The position numbers and the translations under genes are program-made. A stretch of 45,047 nt of DNA. It comes from an uncultured Bacilli bacterium (GTDB lineage Bacteria > Bacillota_I > Bacilli_A > RF39 > UBA660). This document shows positions 34,085-43,251 of the stretch, one piece after another. Numbering within the stretch: position 1 is the stretch's first letter; each line of letters opens with the position of its first letter. The stretch lies in the NCBI GenBank assembly GCA_934130045.1, contig CAKOXI010000010.1, positions 1-45,047 of the forward strand, written 5' to 3'. The notes under the pieces are model-generated. The model had not been told where the DNA came from, did not search any database, and saw only the letters and a list, made by a program, of their open reading frames with translations.

Positions 34085-34513
34085 ATGAATAATAATATTA
34101 AACATGACCACAAAAAATTTAATGCTTTTTTTGATTGGATATTGAAAATGTTGGGTTATGCATTAATACTAATATGTATTTCAACTGTATTGGGTAGTGA
34201 TAAGTCCATTTATATAGATCCAAGCTACTATGGCTTTTGGGGATTATTAGCCGCAATACTCATATATATATTAAATAAAACAGTTAGACCTCTTATTTTT
34301 TGGTTAACGCTTCCTATAACAGGATTAACATTAGGATTGTTTTATCCATTTATTAATGTATTTATATTAAAATTAGTAGATTTTATTTTGTTTTCGCATT
34401 TTGATGTAACAGGTGGTATATTCATGAGTATAATTGTTGCAATTTTAATTTCAATTTTAAATATATTGATGGATAGTATTATATTTAAAAATATATTAGG
34501 AAAGGAGAAATAA
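34085..34513 (+). CDS. YvlD-like four-helix membrane protein (phage holin 4 superfamily fold)
   Basis: A 142-aa integral membrane protein with about four hydrophobic segments (roughly residues 18-38, 50-66, 72-98 and 112-135). The segment NKTVRPLIFWLTLPITGLTLGLF is typical of the YvlD/PF04020 family. Despite the family name there is no sign of a prophage, and YvlD lies next to hprK-lgt in Bacillus, fitting its position before lgt here. Its function is unknown. I chose ATG 34085-34087 (AAGGAG 10 nt upstream) over GTG 34076. It ends 1 nt before lgt. Confidence 0.8.
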   Translation: MNNNIKHDHKKFNAFFDWILKMLGYALILICISTVLGSDKSIYIDPSYYGFWGLLAAILIYILNKTVRPLIFWLTLPITGLTLGLFYPFINVFILKLVDFILFSHFDVTGGIFMSIIVAILISILNILMDSIIFKNILGKEK

Positions 34514-34514
34514 T

Positions 34515-35330
34515 ATGAATCCTATATTTTTAGATCTAGGTATAATAAAAATTTATTGGTATTCTTTATTTATATTTATAGCGTTTTTAATAGGTGGAAC
34601 ATTAGCTTTGAAAGAAGCAAAAAAATGGAAAATTCCAGAAGATCTGATGATTAATTATTTTTTCTTTTTAATACCTCTTTCTCTTATTGGTGCTAGATTA
34701 TATTATGTCGTATTTAATTTTGATTATTATCAAAACGATCTGCTTGCAATTTTTAGAGTATGGGAAGGTGGACTGGCAATTCATGGAGGAATTATAGCTG
34801 GAATTTTATGGACAATTTTTTATACACATAAGTATAAAGTAAATTTTTTCCGTATGGCAGATATAATGGTTGTTAGTTTAATTATTGGTCAAGCAATAGG
34901 TAGATGGGGTAATTTTTTCAACCAAGAAGCATATGGTCCAATTACGACTTTAGAGTTTTTAAATAAACTTCATATACCAAAATTTATAATAGATAATATG
35001 TATATTGAAGGATCATATCATCAACCAACATTTTTATATGAATCTATATGGTGTTTTATTGGTTTTATTGCGTTGCTTTTTATAAGAAGATATAAGTATA
35101 TCAAAATAGGTCAAATAACAGGAATATATTGTATATGGTATGGAATTGGACGATTTTTTATTGAATCACTTAGAACTGACAGTTTAATGTTAGGTAATCT
35201 TAAAATGGCACAAATTATATCAATAATAATGATTGTAGTGGGAATAATTTTTATTATAATTTTTCAAAAAAATTCTGTCTTTAAAAGACAATACAATGAT
35301 ATAGATAATACAAATAATATTAATTTTTAA
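34515..35330 (+). CDS. lgt: Prolipoprotein diacylglyceryl transferase
   Basis: Lgt transfers diacylglycerol from phosphatidylglycerol to the lipobox cysteine, the first step of lipoprotein maturation. The 271-aa polytopic protein has the family motifs LAIHGGIIAG, and the signature IGRWGNFFNQEAYG (about residues 129-142, with the essential Arg/Asn), and YGIGRFFIE near the C-terminus. AAAGGAG precedes its ATG by a few bases inside the end of the yvlD-like gene. YidC at 21091 is one likely substrate. Confidence 0.96.
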   Translation: MNPIFLDLGIIKIYWYSLFIFIAFLIGGTLALKEAKKWKIPEDLMINYFFFLIPLSLIGARLYYVVFNFDYYQNDLLAIFRVWEGGLAIHGGIIAGILWTIFYTHKYKVNFFRMADIMVVSLIIGQAIGRWGNFFNQEAYGPITTLEFLNKLHIPKFIIDNMYIEGSYHQPTFLYESIWCFIGFIALLFIRRYKYIKIGQITGIYCIWYGIGRFFIESLRTDSLMLGNLKMAQIISIIMIVVGIIFIIIFQKNSVFKRQYNDIDNTNNINF

Positions 35331-35376
35331 AATATAATTTTTATTATACAAAATTTTATGTAGAGGGAGAAAAATA

Positions 35377-36318
35377 ATGAAAAAAAAAGTAGTTATATTA
35401 GGCGGTGGAAATGGATTATCAACATTATTAAGAGGTATAAAAAATTTTCCAGTTGATATTACAGCAATTGTAACAGTAAGTGATGATGGAACAAGTACAG
35501 GTAGATTAAGAGAAGAATTTAACATACCTGCAGTTGGGGATATTAGAAGGGTTTTAGTATCACTTTCAGAAACCGAACCATTAGTAGAGGAATTATTTAA
35601 TTATAGATTTAAAACTACAAGTGAATTAAATGGTCATACTGTAGGAAATTTACTTTTGACAGCAATAACAAATATTGCTGGTAATATGTCAGATGGTATT
35701 GAATCATTAGGAAAAATTTTGAATTTAAAAGGAAAAGTATTACCATTAACAGAAGATAATTGTACATTGATGGCAGAAATGTCAGATGGAAAAATAATCG
35801 AAGGTGAACATAATATTACAGAAACTTTAGGTAAAATAAAAAAAGTATTTTATAAGGAAAAAACAGTAATAACTCCAGAAACTATGAAGGCTATAAAGGA
35901 AGCTGATTTAATAGTTTTAAGTATGGGAAGTTTATATACAAGTATATTACCAAACTTAATAGAAAAGGAAATGATTAACCAAATAGATGCAAGTTCAGCA
36001 AAAATAATGTATGTATGTAATATTATGACACAACCAGGTGAAACAGATGGTTATAAAGTAAGTGATCATATAAATACAATAAATGAATATTTAGGAAAAC
36101 GAAAAATTGATACAGTTATAGTTAATGATGGAAAAATAACTCCAGAAATAATAGAAAAATATGCTGTATTAGAACAAAAGGATCCTGTAATTTTGGATAA
36201 AGAAAATATTGATAAAAATATTAAAATCATTGAATGTGATTTAATTGATACATCAAGTGGCAAAATTTCGCATGATGTATTAAAGCTAGGATTTAATATA
36301 TTTTCTGAAACCTTATAG
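35377..36318 (+). CDS. yvcK: YvcK/MgfK family morphology and gluconeogenesis factor
   Basis: YvcK binds UDP-sugars and supports cell shape and envelope synthesis on gluconeogenic carbon sources. The 313-aa protein has the nucleotide-binding start VVILGGGNGLSTLLRG, DDGTSTGRLREEF, the GDIRR segment and the NGHTVGNLLLTAI motif of the CofD-like fold. AGAGGGAG precedes ATG 35377-35379. It is directly followed by whiA, as in nearly all Firmicutes; rapZ, normally upstream, is missing here. Confidence 0.96.
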   Translation: MKKKVVILGGGNGLSTLLRGIKNFPVDITAIVTVSDDGTSTGRLREEFNIPAVGDIRRVLVSLSETEPLVEELFNYRFKTTSELNGHTVGNLLLTAITNIAGNMSDGIESLGKILNLKGKVLPLTEDNCTLMAEMSDGKIIEGEHNITETLGKIKKVFYKEKTVITPETMKAIKEADLIVLSMGSLYTSILPNLIEKEMINQIDASSAKIMYVCNIMTQPGETDGYKVSDHINTINEYLGKRKIDTVIVNDGKITPEIIEKYAVLEQKDPVILDKENIDKNIKIIECDLIDTSSGKISHDVLKLGFNIFSETL

Positions 36319-36325
36319 GTGAAAT

Positions 36326-37252
36326 ATGTCATTTACTGCGTCAATTAAAGCAGAAGTTTGTGAGTTAACAATATCTAAAGCAGAAAAAATAAGTGAATTA
36401 TCTGCTATATTTAGAAATATTTCCGAAATATCTAATACAATTAAAATTAGTACAGAAAATATTATAGTATTTAAGCATACATATAAATTATTAAGAGAAC
36501 TTTATCAAATAAATCCTAAAATTATTGTAAGAAAAGGTTATAATTTTAATAAAAATTATCTATATATAATGGAATTTAGAGGAGATGTAAATTATATTTT
36601 AAATGACATAGGTATTATAGAAAATAACTGCTTTTGTAACTGCCCCCCTAATTACATAATAGATGATATAGAATTACTTAAATCATATATAAGAGGAATA
36701 TTTATATCAACTGGTAGTATAAATGATCCAAAAACTTCTAGATATCATTTAGAATTGATTGTAAATAATATTGATTATGCAAATTTTATAAACAAAAAAT
36801 TAAATGATAATTACTTAAATAGTAAAGTAATAAAAAGAGATAATAAATACATGATATATATAAAAGAGGCAGAAAAAATAAGCGACTTTTTAAGAATGAT
36901 TAATGCTAATAAAGCTGTTTTATATTTTGAGGATATAAGAATATTTAGGGATTATAAAAATATGACCAATAGACTAAATAATTGTGAACAGGCAAATGTT
37001 GAAAAAATAATAAGTACTGCTAACACTCAGCTTGATGATATAAATTTAATAGAATGTGAATCAGGACTAGATATCTTGCCAGATAAAATAAAAGATGTAG
37101 CAATATATAGAAAAAAATATCCTGAAGTTTCATTATTAGAATTAAGTAAAATTATTTCTTTAGAAACAGGAAATGAAATTACAAAATCTGGTATATATCA
37201 TAGAATGAAAAAAATAAATGAAATTGCAAATAAAATAAGAAATAAAAAGTAA
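36326..37252 (+). CDS. whiA: WhiA-family DNA-binding protein
   Basis: WhiA is a conserved DNA-binding protein with a degenerate LAGLIDADG homing-endonuclease fold followed by a helix-turn-helix. In Firmicutes it affects cell division and chromosome segregation. The 308-aa length and SFTASIKAEVCEL start fit; a central ELLKSYIRGIFISTGSIND segment matches the LAGLIDADG core, and the C-terminal LPDKIKDVAIYRKKYPEVSL is the HTH. AGGTGA precedes ATG 36326-36328. Its stop lies in a strong terminator. Confidence 0.95.
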   Translation: MSFTASIKAEVCELTISKAEKISELSAIFRNISEISNTIKISTENIIVFKHTYKLLRELYQINPKIIVRKGYNFNKNYLYIMEFRGDVNYILNDIGIIENNCFCNCPPNYIIDDIELLKSYIRGIFISTGSINDPKTSRYHLELIVNNIDYANFINKKLNDNYLNSKVIKRDNKYMIYIKEAEKISDFLRMINANKAVLYFEDIRIFRDYKNMTNRLNNCEQANVEKIISTANTQLDDINLIECESGLDILPDKIKDVAIYRKKYPEVSLLELSKIISLETGNEITKSGIYHRMKKINEIANKIRNKK

Positions 37253-37280
37253 TTGGAATTTTGTTCCAGTTACTTTTTTT
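37246..37280 (+). terminator. Strong terminator at the whiA stop codon
   Basis: A 13-bp stem (37246-37258 with 37264-37276, one G-U pair), 5-nt loop, then a T run to 37280. It contains the whiA TAA. Confidence 0.92.
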
Positions 37281-37309
37281 AAGACAGAATTAAAAAAATG
37301 TAGTATAAT
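37281..37309 (+). promoter_or_regulatory. Promoter of the DHH-rplI-dnaB operon
   Basis: AAGACA (37281-37286) and consensus TATAAT (37304-37309) with a 17-bp spacer, about 20 nt before the first gene. Confidence 0.7.
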
Positions 37310-37329
37310 ATATATGCAGGTGAATTATA

Positions 37330-38307
37330 ATGGAAGATATATTTAAAAAATTAACACAATTGATAAAAAATTCAAGCAATATTATATTTATGACTCATCA
37401 AAATATGGATTTAGATGGTTTTGGTTCAATATTGGCATTATCTGAAATTGCAAATTCATTTAAAAAAGAGAATTATATTTTAATAAATAATAAACAAAAA
37501 AATACAGCAATTGTAAAGTCATTAAAAAAGCTTCGCGAAGATAATATTTTGTTTAATTATATTTATAAAAAGGATGTTTACAATTATTTAAATAGTGATA
37601 CAATAGTTATTATATTAGATGTACATAAATCTAATATGGTAGAAATGCCAAGTTTATTATCTAAAACAAATAATATAGTAGTTATTGACCATCATGTAAA
37701 ATGCAAACAATATATTCAAAATACAGTTTTAAATTATATTAATTCAAATATATCTAGTACAATAGAAATTGTATCAGGATATTTGAAATATTTAAATAAA
37801 AAAGTACGTCCAACAGTTGCAACAATTATGCTTGCAGGTATGGAAATTGATACAAATTCCTTTAATGTAAAAACGACTGCTAGTACATACGAAACAGCAG
37901 CATATTTAACAAATCTTGGAGCTAGTAATGTGTTAAAGCAAGAAATATTAAAGGAAGATAAAAATGAATACATGACTCGCCAACATTATATAGAAAATAG
38001 TTATATAATTTATGATAAAATAGCTATATGCCCACTTGATAATAAAATAGTTGATAAGGATACATTAGCACAAATTGCGGAAAGTTTATTGCAATTTGAA
38101 AATATAGAAATATCATTTTGTATTGGGTATATTTCTGAATCGCATGTTGGTATAAGTGCTAGATCAATAGGTACATATAATGTTGAAACAATAATGAAAC
38201 AATTAAATGGTGGTGGGCATACAACAGAAGCCGCAACTCAACTGAAAAATATAAATATTGAGTCGGCTGTGAATATGTTAATAAATGAAATAGAAAAAAA
38301 TAGGTGA
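37330..38307 (+). CDS. Stand-alone DHH/DHHA1 phosphodiesterase (GdpP C-terminal half)
   Basis: The 325-aa protein holds a DHH domain and a DHHA1 domain only: THQNMDLDGFGS (about residues 19-30), ILDVHKSN, VVIDHHVK (about residue 120, the DHH) and the DHHA1 motif GGGHTTEAATQ near residue 295. In B. subtilis the same slot before rplI-dnaC holds GdpP (about 660 aa), a membrane c-di-AMP phosphodiesterase with PAS and degenerate GGDEF domains. Those N-terminal parts are absent here, and no membrane segment is visible. Likely substrate is c-di-AMP or its product pApA, by family and position. AGGTGA precedes ATG 37330-37332. Confidence 0.85.
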   Translation: MEDIFKKLTQLIKNSSNIIFMTHQNMDLDGFGSILALSEIANSFKKENYILINNKQKNTAIVKSLKKLREDNILFNYIYKKDVYNYLNSDTIVIILDVHKSNMVEMPSLLSKTNNIVVIDHHVKCKQYIQNTVLNYINSNISSTIEIVSGYLKYLNKKVRPTVATIMLAGMEIDTNSFNVKTTASTYETAAYLTNLGASNVLKQEILKEDKNEYMTRQHYIENSYIIYDKIAICPLDNKIVDKDTLAQIAESLLQFENIEISFCIGYISESHVGISARSIGTYNVETIMKQLNGGGHTTEAATQLKNINIESAVNMLINEIEKNR

Positions 38308-38311
38308 TAAT

Positions 38312-38758
38312 ATGAAAGTAATATTTATAAAAGATGTAAAAGGACAAGGTAAAAAAAACGATATCAAAGATGTAAGTGATGGATATGGGAAAAACTTTTT
38401 AATTAATAAAGGTTTAGCTGTATTAGCAACACCAACAAGTATAAAAAAATTAGAATTAGAAAAACAACATAATAAAGAAATAGAAAATGAGGAAAAAAGT
38501 AAGGCAAATATATTAAAAGAAAAATTATCAAAAATAAATTTAAAATTTTTTGTTAAAACTGGTGCACAAGATAGAGTGTTTGGAAGTGTTTCACCCAAAC
38601 AAATTGTTACAGAATTGAAAAAAAATGGCTTTGATATTGATAAAAAGATGATAAAATTAGATGAAAATATTACATCAATTGGTTTTCATAATGTTAGTAT
38701 AGAATTATATAAAAACATAGTAGCAGATATAAAAATTGAGTTAGTTAAAGAAAAATAG
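38312..38758 (+). CDS. rplI: 50S ribosomal protein L9
   Basis: L9 binds domain V of 23S rRNA and helps maintain reading frame. The 148-aa protein shows the N-terminal signature MKVIFIKDVKGQGKK, DGYGKNFLINKGLA, the long connecting helix and a C-terminal domain with VFGSVSPKQI. AGGTGAT lies close before ATG 38312-38314 and overlaps the end of the DHH gene. dnaB follows after 5-8 nt, as in Bacillus. Confidence 0.97.
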   Translation: MKVIFIKDVKGQGKKNDIKDVSDGYGKNFLINKGLAVLATPTSIKKLELEKQHNKEIENEEKSKANILKEKLSKINLKFFVKTGAQDRVFGSVSPKQIVTELKKNGFDIDKKMIKLDENITSIGFHNVSIELYKNIVADIKIELVKEK

Positions 38759-38766
38759 GTGGTATG

Positions 38767-40146
38767 ATGAATGAAAAAATAATGCCTCATAGTATTGATG
38801 CAGAAAAAGCGGTTTTGGGGTCAATGATATTATCAAAATATGCGATGCAAAGAGGTATTGAAAGTTTACAGGAAGAATTATTTTATTTAGATGCACATCA
38901 AAAAATATTTGTTGCACTTTGTGAATTAGCTAATAAAAATCATGCGGTTGATATAACTACACTTACAAATATTTTAGAAGATAAGCATTGGTTAAAGGAA
39001 GTTGGAGATGTAGAATATTTAACAGAATTATTTAATTCAGTACCAACAGCTTATAATATTGACGAATATATTTCAATAGTTAACGAAAAGGCAATAAGAA
39101 GAAGATTAATTAATGCTGGTACAGCAATTGTAGATACAGCTTATCATGTTGATGAAGAAATAACAGAAACGTTAGATGAAGCAGAAAAAAAAATATTAAG
39201 TGTTGTAAAAACACGGCAAGGAACTGAATTCAAAAATATATCTGAGGTAGCATTAAAAGCACAATCTGATTTAGAAAAACTATCACAAACTAAAGGTGAA
39301 GTTACAGGATTAGCTACTAATTTTTTTGAAATTGATAAAGTTACATCAGGATTACATGCCAATGAATTAATAATAATAGCTGCAAGACCAGCAATGGGAA
39401 AAACAGCTTTTGCACTTAATTTAGCAACAAATGTTGCAGTAACTAATAAAAAAACAGTGGCACTATTCAATCTAGAAATGGGTGCTGAACAATTAGTAAC
39501 TCGTATGTTTTCATCATTAGGACAAGTAGAAGGAAATAAATTAAAAAGTGGATTTTTAGAACACAATGATTGGAAAAGAATTGATGAAGCTGTATCCCGT
39601 TTGGCTCAATCTAAGATATTTATTGATGATACGCCTGGTATGAGTATAGGCGAAATTAGAGCTAAATGCAGAAGACTTGCTAGTTCTGAAAATGGATTAG
39701 ATTTAGTTATAATTGATTATTTGCAACTTATAACAGGTTCTCCAAAGTATGCAGGAAATAGGCAACAAGAAATAGCAGAAATATCAAGATCTTTAAAGAC
39801 ATTAGCTATGGAATTAAAAATACCAATAATCGCACTTGCACAATTATCACGTGATGTTGAAAAAAGACAAGGGGATAAAAGACCAATTCTTAGTGATTTG
39901 AGAGAATCTGGATCTATTGAACAGGATGCCGATATTGTATCATTCTTATATAGAGATGATTATTATAATAAACCAGGTACTATACCAGATGATGAATCTC
40001 AAGACGGTAATGTGGTTTTACCAATTAAAGATGAAGAAACTAGTATTAGTGAATTTATAATTGCTAAACATCGTAATGGTCCAACATGTACCATAAAATT
40101 ATTATTTAAACGTAATACTAGTACATTTATTGATATAGAAAATTAG
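38767..40146 (+). CDS. dnaB: Replicative DNA helicase DnaB
   Basis: The hexameric replicative helicase (called DnaC in B. subtilis). The 459-aa protein has the N-terminal primase-interacting domain (MPHSIDAEKAVLGSM), a linker and the RecA-like domain with Walker A ARPAMGKTAFALN (about residues 203-215), FNLEMG, LVIIDYLQL (Walker B) and SDLRESGSIEQDAD. Two ATGs lie side by side at 38764 and 38767; I favour the second because AGGTGG would almost touch the first. No helicase loader is in the window. Confidence 0.96.
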   Translation: MNEKIMPHSIDAEKAVLGSMILSKYAMQRGIESLQEELFYLDAHQKIFVALCELANKNHAVDITTLTNILEDKHWLKEVGDVEYLTELFNSVPTAYNIDEYISIVNEKAIRRRLINAGTAIVDTAYHVDEEITETLDEAEKKILSVVKTRQGTEFKNISEVALKAQSDLEKLSQTKGEVTGLATNFFEIDKVTSGLHANELIIIAARPAMGKTAFALNLATNVAVTNKKTVALFNLEMGAEQLVTRMFSSLGQVEGNKLKSGFLEHNDWKRIDEAVSRLAQSKIFIDDTPGMSIGEIRAKCRRLASSENGLDLVIIDYLQLITGSPKYAGNRQQEIAEISRSLKTLAMELKIPIIALAQLSRDVEKRQGDKRPILSDLRESGSIEQDADIVSFLYRDDYYNKPGTIPDDESQDGNVVLPIKDEETSISEFIIAKHRNGPTCTIKLLFKRNTSTFIDIEN

Positions 40147-40158
40147 GAAGTGAATAAA

Positions 40159-41871
40159 ATGAAAAAAATAGGATTAATTTTAATAGTAGTCGTATTAAGT
40201 TTTATGATTTTTATTTTAGGATTTGATTATCGTGAAAAAGGAACACCAAACGATTTCTATCAAGTATATTTGGATGATCAATTAATTGGAACAATTAAAT
40301 CAAAAGAAGAATTAGAAAATTATATTGAGGATGAAGGTAAAAAAATTAAATCAACAGTTGAAGACTACAAATTCTTAATAGATTATAATTGTATAAAAGA
40401 TATGACAGAAGAACAAAAAAGTAAATATAATCAAATATTAAATAATTTTAAAGAAGAATATAAAACAGAATTAAAACTTTTAGAAAAAGAAGAAATTACA
40501 AATTCTACACAAAATGAAATTATTAATTGTGTTGATGGAATTTTAACAGAAAATGAAGAATATTTAATAAATAATTATATTTTAAAAAATCAAATATATT
40601 TATATGCTGATAATATAAATGAACCAAATGGTTTAGAAATAAAGAAAATTACAACATATAATGATAAAACTTTAGCAGTGTCAGATGTATATGAAAAGAT
40701 TAAGGAAACAAAACCTTTTACTGTAAAGGGATATAAAATTTCAATTAAATCTCAAGATAGTAATACAAATAAAGATATAGAAAGAGTTATATATGTATTA
40801 AAGGAAGAAACATTTGAACACGCAGTAGAATCTATGATAAAAACTTATTTAGGAGAATATGATTATAATGCTTACTATAATGAAACACAAACAAAAATTG
40901 AAACAGTAGGATATTATATAAATAATGTTTATGTGGAAGAAAATATAACAATAAAAGAAATGCAAATACCAGTTGATGAGATTATATATATTGACGATGC
41001 AGTATTAGCAAAATATTTATTATTTGGAACAACAGATAAACAAAAAACATATGTTGTTAAAGATGGAGATACAATAAATTCAATAGCTCTAGAAAATAAA
41101 ATTAGTACATCGGAATTTTTAATTTCAAATAGAAATTTTTCAAGTGAATCAAGTCTTTTATTTCCAGGTCAAGAAGTTGTAATTGGTGTTACTGATCCAC
41201 AAATAAAAGTTGTAGTTGAAAAAGAAGTTAGAGAAGATGTCGAAAGCAAATACAGTACAACAGAAAAAATTAATCAAGATAAGGTAATTGGTGATGATAC
41301 TGTAATTCAAAAAGGACAAAATGGTATATTAAGAGTTAGCCGTTTAACTAAAACTATTAATGGCGATGTTGTAAGTGTTGAACCAATTGGTGAAAATGAA
41401 GTCTTGAAGTATCCAATAGATGAGGTTATTGAACGTGGTGGAAAAGCTGTTCCTAATGTTGGAACATATAACAACTGGGCATGGCCTACAAATCCAGGTT
41501 ACATGATTACATCATATTATCAGTGGAGAATAAGTCCTATAACAGGAAAACGTGAATTCCATACTGGTCTTGATATAGCAGGAACTGGTTATAGATCACC
41601 AATATATGCTGCAAACAATGGAACAGTTATTGCTGCAGGATGGAACTCAGGCGGATGGGGTAATTATGTCGTAATTAACCATAATAATGGATATTATACA
41701 ATGTATGCTCATATGGATCAGGTAAATACAAGTGTAGGACAAACAGTTGCAAAAGGAACCGTAATAGGATTTATGGGAAGTACTGGATGGGCAACAGGTG
41801 TCCATGTGCATTTTGAAGTATGGCATGGTGGTGAGTGGCAACGTATTAATCCATTAGATGTATATCAATAA
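40159..41871 (+). CDS. Membrane-anchored M23 peptidase with LysM and G5 domains
   Basis: The 570-aa protein begins with an uncleaved-looking membrane anchor (IGLILIVVVLSFMIFILGF). A variable extracellular region follows, then a LysM repeat (TYVVKDGDTINSIALENK, about residues 298-340), a G5 domain (about 350-430) and a C-terminal M23 metallopeptidase domain. The zinc site is visible as FHTGLD (H..D) and HVHFE (HxH), with YAHMDQ between. It probably cuts peptidoglycan cross-links at the cell surface. ATG 40159-40161 with AGGAAG upstream is better than GTG 40150. It sits between dnaB and walJ, where Bacillus has purA and the walRKHI genes. Confidence 0.9.
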   Translation: MKKIGLILIVVVLSFMIFILGFDYREKGTPNDFYQVYLDDQLIGTIKSKEELENYIEDEGKKIKSTVEDYKFLIDYNCIKDMTEEQKSKYNQILNNFKEEYKTELKLLEKEEITNSTQNEIINCVDGILTENEEYLINNYILKNQIYLYADNINEPNGLEIKKITTYNDKTLAVSDVYEKIKETKPFTVKGYKISIKSQDSNTNKDIERVIYVLKEETFEHAVESMIKTYLGEYDYNAYYNETQTKIETVGYYINNVYVEENITIKEMQIPVDEIIYIDDAVLAKYLLFGTTDKQKTYVVKDGDTINSIALENKISTSEFLISNRNFSSESSLLFPGQEVVIGVTDPQIKVVVEKEVREDVESKYSTTEKINQDKVIGDDTVIQKGQNGILRVSRLTKTINGDVVSVEPIGENEVLKYPIDEVIERGGKAVPNVGTYNNWAWPTNPGYMITSYYQWRISPITGKREFHTGLDIAGTGYRSPIYAANNGTVIAAGWNSGGWGNYVVINHNNGYYTMYAHMDQVNTSVGQTVAKGTVIGFMGSTGWATGVHVHFEVWHGGEWQRINPLDVYQ

Positions 41872-42635
41872 TGAAAGTTTGTGTATTATCAAGTGGAAGT
41901 GGTGGAAATTGTACCTATATCGAAAGTGGAAAAACAAAAATTCTTGTAGATTTAGGTACATCATCACTATATGTAGAAAAAAAGTTAAGAGAAATTGGTG
42001 TAGAGCCAAGTGAAATAAATGGGTTATTTGTAACTCACACACATGTTGACCATATAAGAGGAATAAAAGTATTTTTAAAAAAATATAATACAAAAATTTT
42101 ATCAAGTGAAAATATAATAACTGAATTAAAAAAAGATATTAATATAGTAGATTATGAATATATAGAAGAAAATATTAATTTAAATGATTTCCATGTAACA
42201 ATGTTTAAAACATCACATGATGCTCCAGATGCTAATGGTTATGTATTTGAAAGCAATGGTGTAAGTGCTGTGTATGTAACAGATACGGGTTATTTAAATG
42301 TTAGAAATCATGAAATATTAATGAACCATGATATCTACATCTTTGAAAGTAATCATGATGTCGAAATGTTAATGAATGGACATTATCCATATCACATTAA
42401 ACAAAGAATTCTTGGTGATAAAGGACATTTATCAAATAAAGATTCAGCATATTATTTATCTAAATTTGTAGGACCAAAAACAAAACATATTGTTTTAGCG
42501 CATTTGAGCAAAGATAATAATACCAAAGAACTTGCTTTATCAACATTATCAGATGTATTGATTTCTAAAAATAAAAAAGTTAATGATATAATTGTAGCTG
42601 AACAAGATAGTAGAACTGAGTTGATAGAAGTTTGA
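41871..42635 (+). CDS. walJ: Metallo-beta-lactamase fold hydrolase WalJ/YycJ
   Basis: The 254-aa protein has the beta-lactamase-fold start SSGSGGNCTYIESG, the metal motif VTHTHVDHIRG (HxHxDH, about residues 58-63), and conserved HDAPDANGY, TDTGY and LAHLSKDNN downstream. YycJ family members act as 5'-3' exonuclease-like enzymes (mismatch repair has been reported for Bacillus YycJ). In Bacillus it is the last gene of the walRKHIJ operon; here the wal two-component genes are absent nearby. The ATG shares one base with the stop of the M23 gene, so translation is coupled. Confidence 0.93.
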   Translation: MKVCVLSSGSGGNCTYIESGKTKILVDLGTSSLYVEKKLREIGVEPSEINGLFVTHTHVDHIRGIKVFLKKYNTKILSSENIITELKKDINIVDYEYIEENINLNDFHVTMFKTSHDAPDANGYVFESNGVSAVYVTDTGYLNVRNHEILMNHDIYIFESNHDVEMLMNGHYPYHIKQRILGDKGHLSNKDSAYYLSKFVGPKTKHIVLAHLSKDNNTKELALSTLSDVLISKNKKVNDIIVAEQDSRTELIEV

Positions 42636-43087
42636 TAAAAATTATTTGTGTTGGTAAGGTAAAGGAAAAAAATTTTAATGAGGCTATTAATGAATATAAA
42701 AAAAGATTATCTAAATATACAAATTTAAAAATAATCGAAGTTGATGATTATTCTGATAATAATATAAATATTGTCAAAAAAAAGGAATCAGAGTTAATAA
42801 AGAAATATATAGATGATAAAGATTATATTATTACGTTAGAAATTGATGGAGAACAACTAGATTCAATTGCTTTTTCCAAAAAAATATCTAATATGTTAAT
42901 GAACTATTCTAATATTTGTTTTATAATAGGTGGTTCTTATGGAATTGATGATTCAATTAAAGAAAGAAGTAATTATAAATTATCGTTTTCTAAACTTACT
43001 TTTCCACATCAATTATTTAGAGTAATGTTAATTGAACAAATTTATAGATCATTTAGAATTATTAACAATGAGAGTTATCATAAATAG
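42632..43087 (+). CDS. rlmH: 23S rRNA (pseudouridine1915-N3)-methyltransferase RlmH
   Basis: RlmH is a SPOUT-class enzyme that methylates pseudouridine 1915 in helix 69 of 23S rRNA. The 151-aa protein has IKIICVGKVKEKNFNEAI at the start, the cofactor knot FIIGGSYGID (about residues 99-108) and the C-terminal KLTFPHQLFRVMLIEQIYR that marks the family. It begins at TTG 42632-42634, overlapping the walJ stop; TTG is the only start that keeps the conserved N-terminus. It is beside walJ as in many Firmicutes. Confidence 0.95.
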   Translation: MIKIICVGKVKEKNFNEAINEYKKRLSKYTNLKIIEVDDYSDNNINIVKKKESELIKKYIDDKDYIITLEIDGEQLDSIAFSKKISNMLMNYSNICFIIGGSYGIDDSIKERSNYKLSFSKLTFPHQLFRVMLIEQIYRSFRIINNESYHK

Positions 43088-43128
43088 AATAGTTTTGCAC
43101 AGTTTGGGTGTAAAACTGTTCTTTTTTT
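43087..43128 (+). terminator. Terminator after rlmH
   Basis: A 13-bp stem (43087-43099 with 43109-43121, with two G-U pairs) and T7 run from 43122. One arm contains TTTTGCACA. Confidence 0.85.
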
Positions 43129-43150
43129 ATATTTAATTTGATAAATTTAC

Positions 43151-43184
43151 AAAAAAATGCACATATTTTAATATAATATGTGCA
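43151..43184 (-). terminator. Terminator after ppaC
   Basis: On the minus strand TGCACATAT (43176-43184) pairs with ATATGTGCA (43158-43166) around a 9-nt loop, followed by T7. It ends ppaC transcription 68 nt past the stop and faces the rlmH terminator. Confidence 0.85.
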
Positions 43185-43251
43185 AAAATATCATTGATTA
43201 TAATATAAATATTAATTAAATATCATAAAATGTGCAAAACTATGTTTAAAA

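Noticed and set aside
34085..34513. Prophage holin
   Set aside because: The family carries a holin name, but this member sits in the conserved yvlD-lgt context and no phage genes are nearby.
39144..39566. 140-codon minus-strand frame inside dnaB
   Set aside because: It lies wholly within a well-supported dnaB gene and has no recognisable domain.
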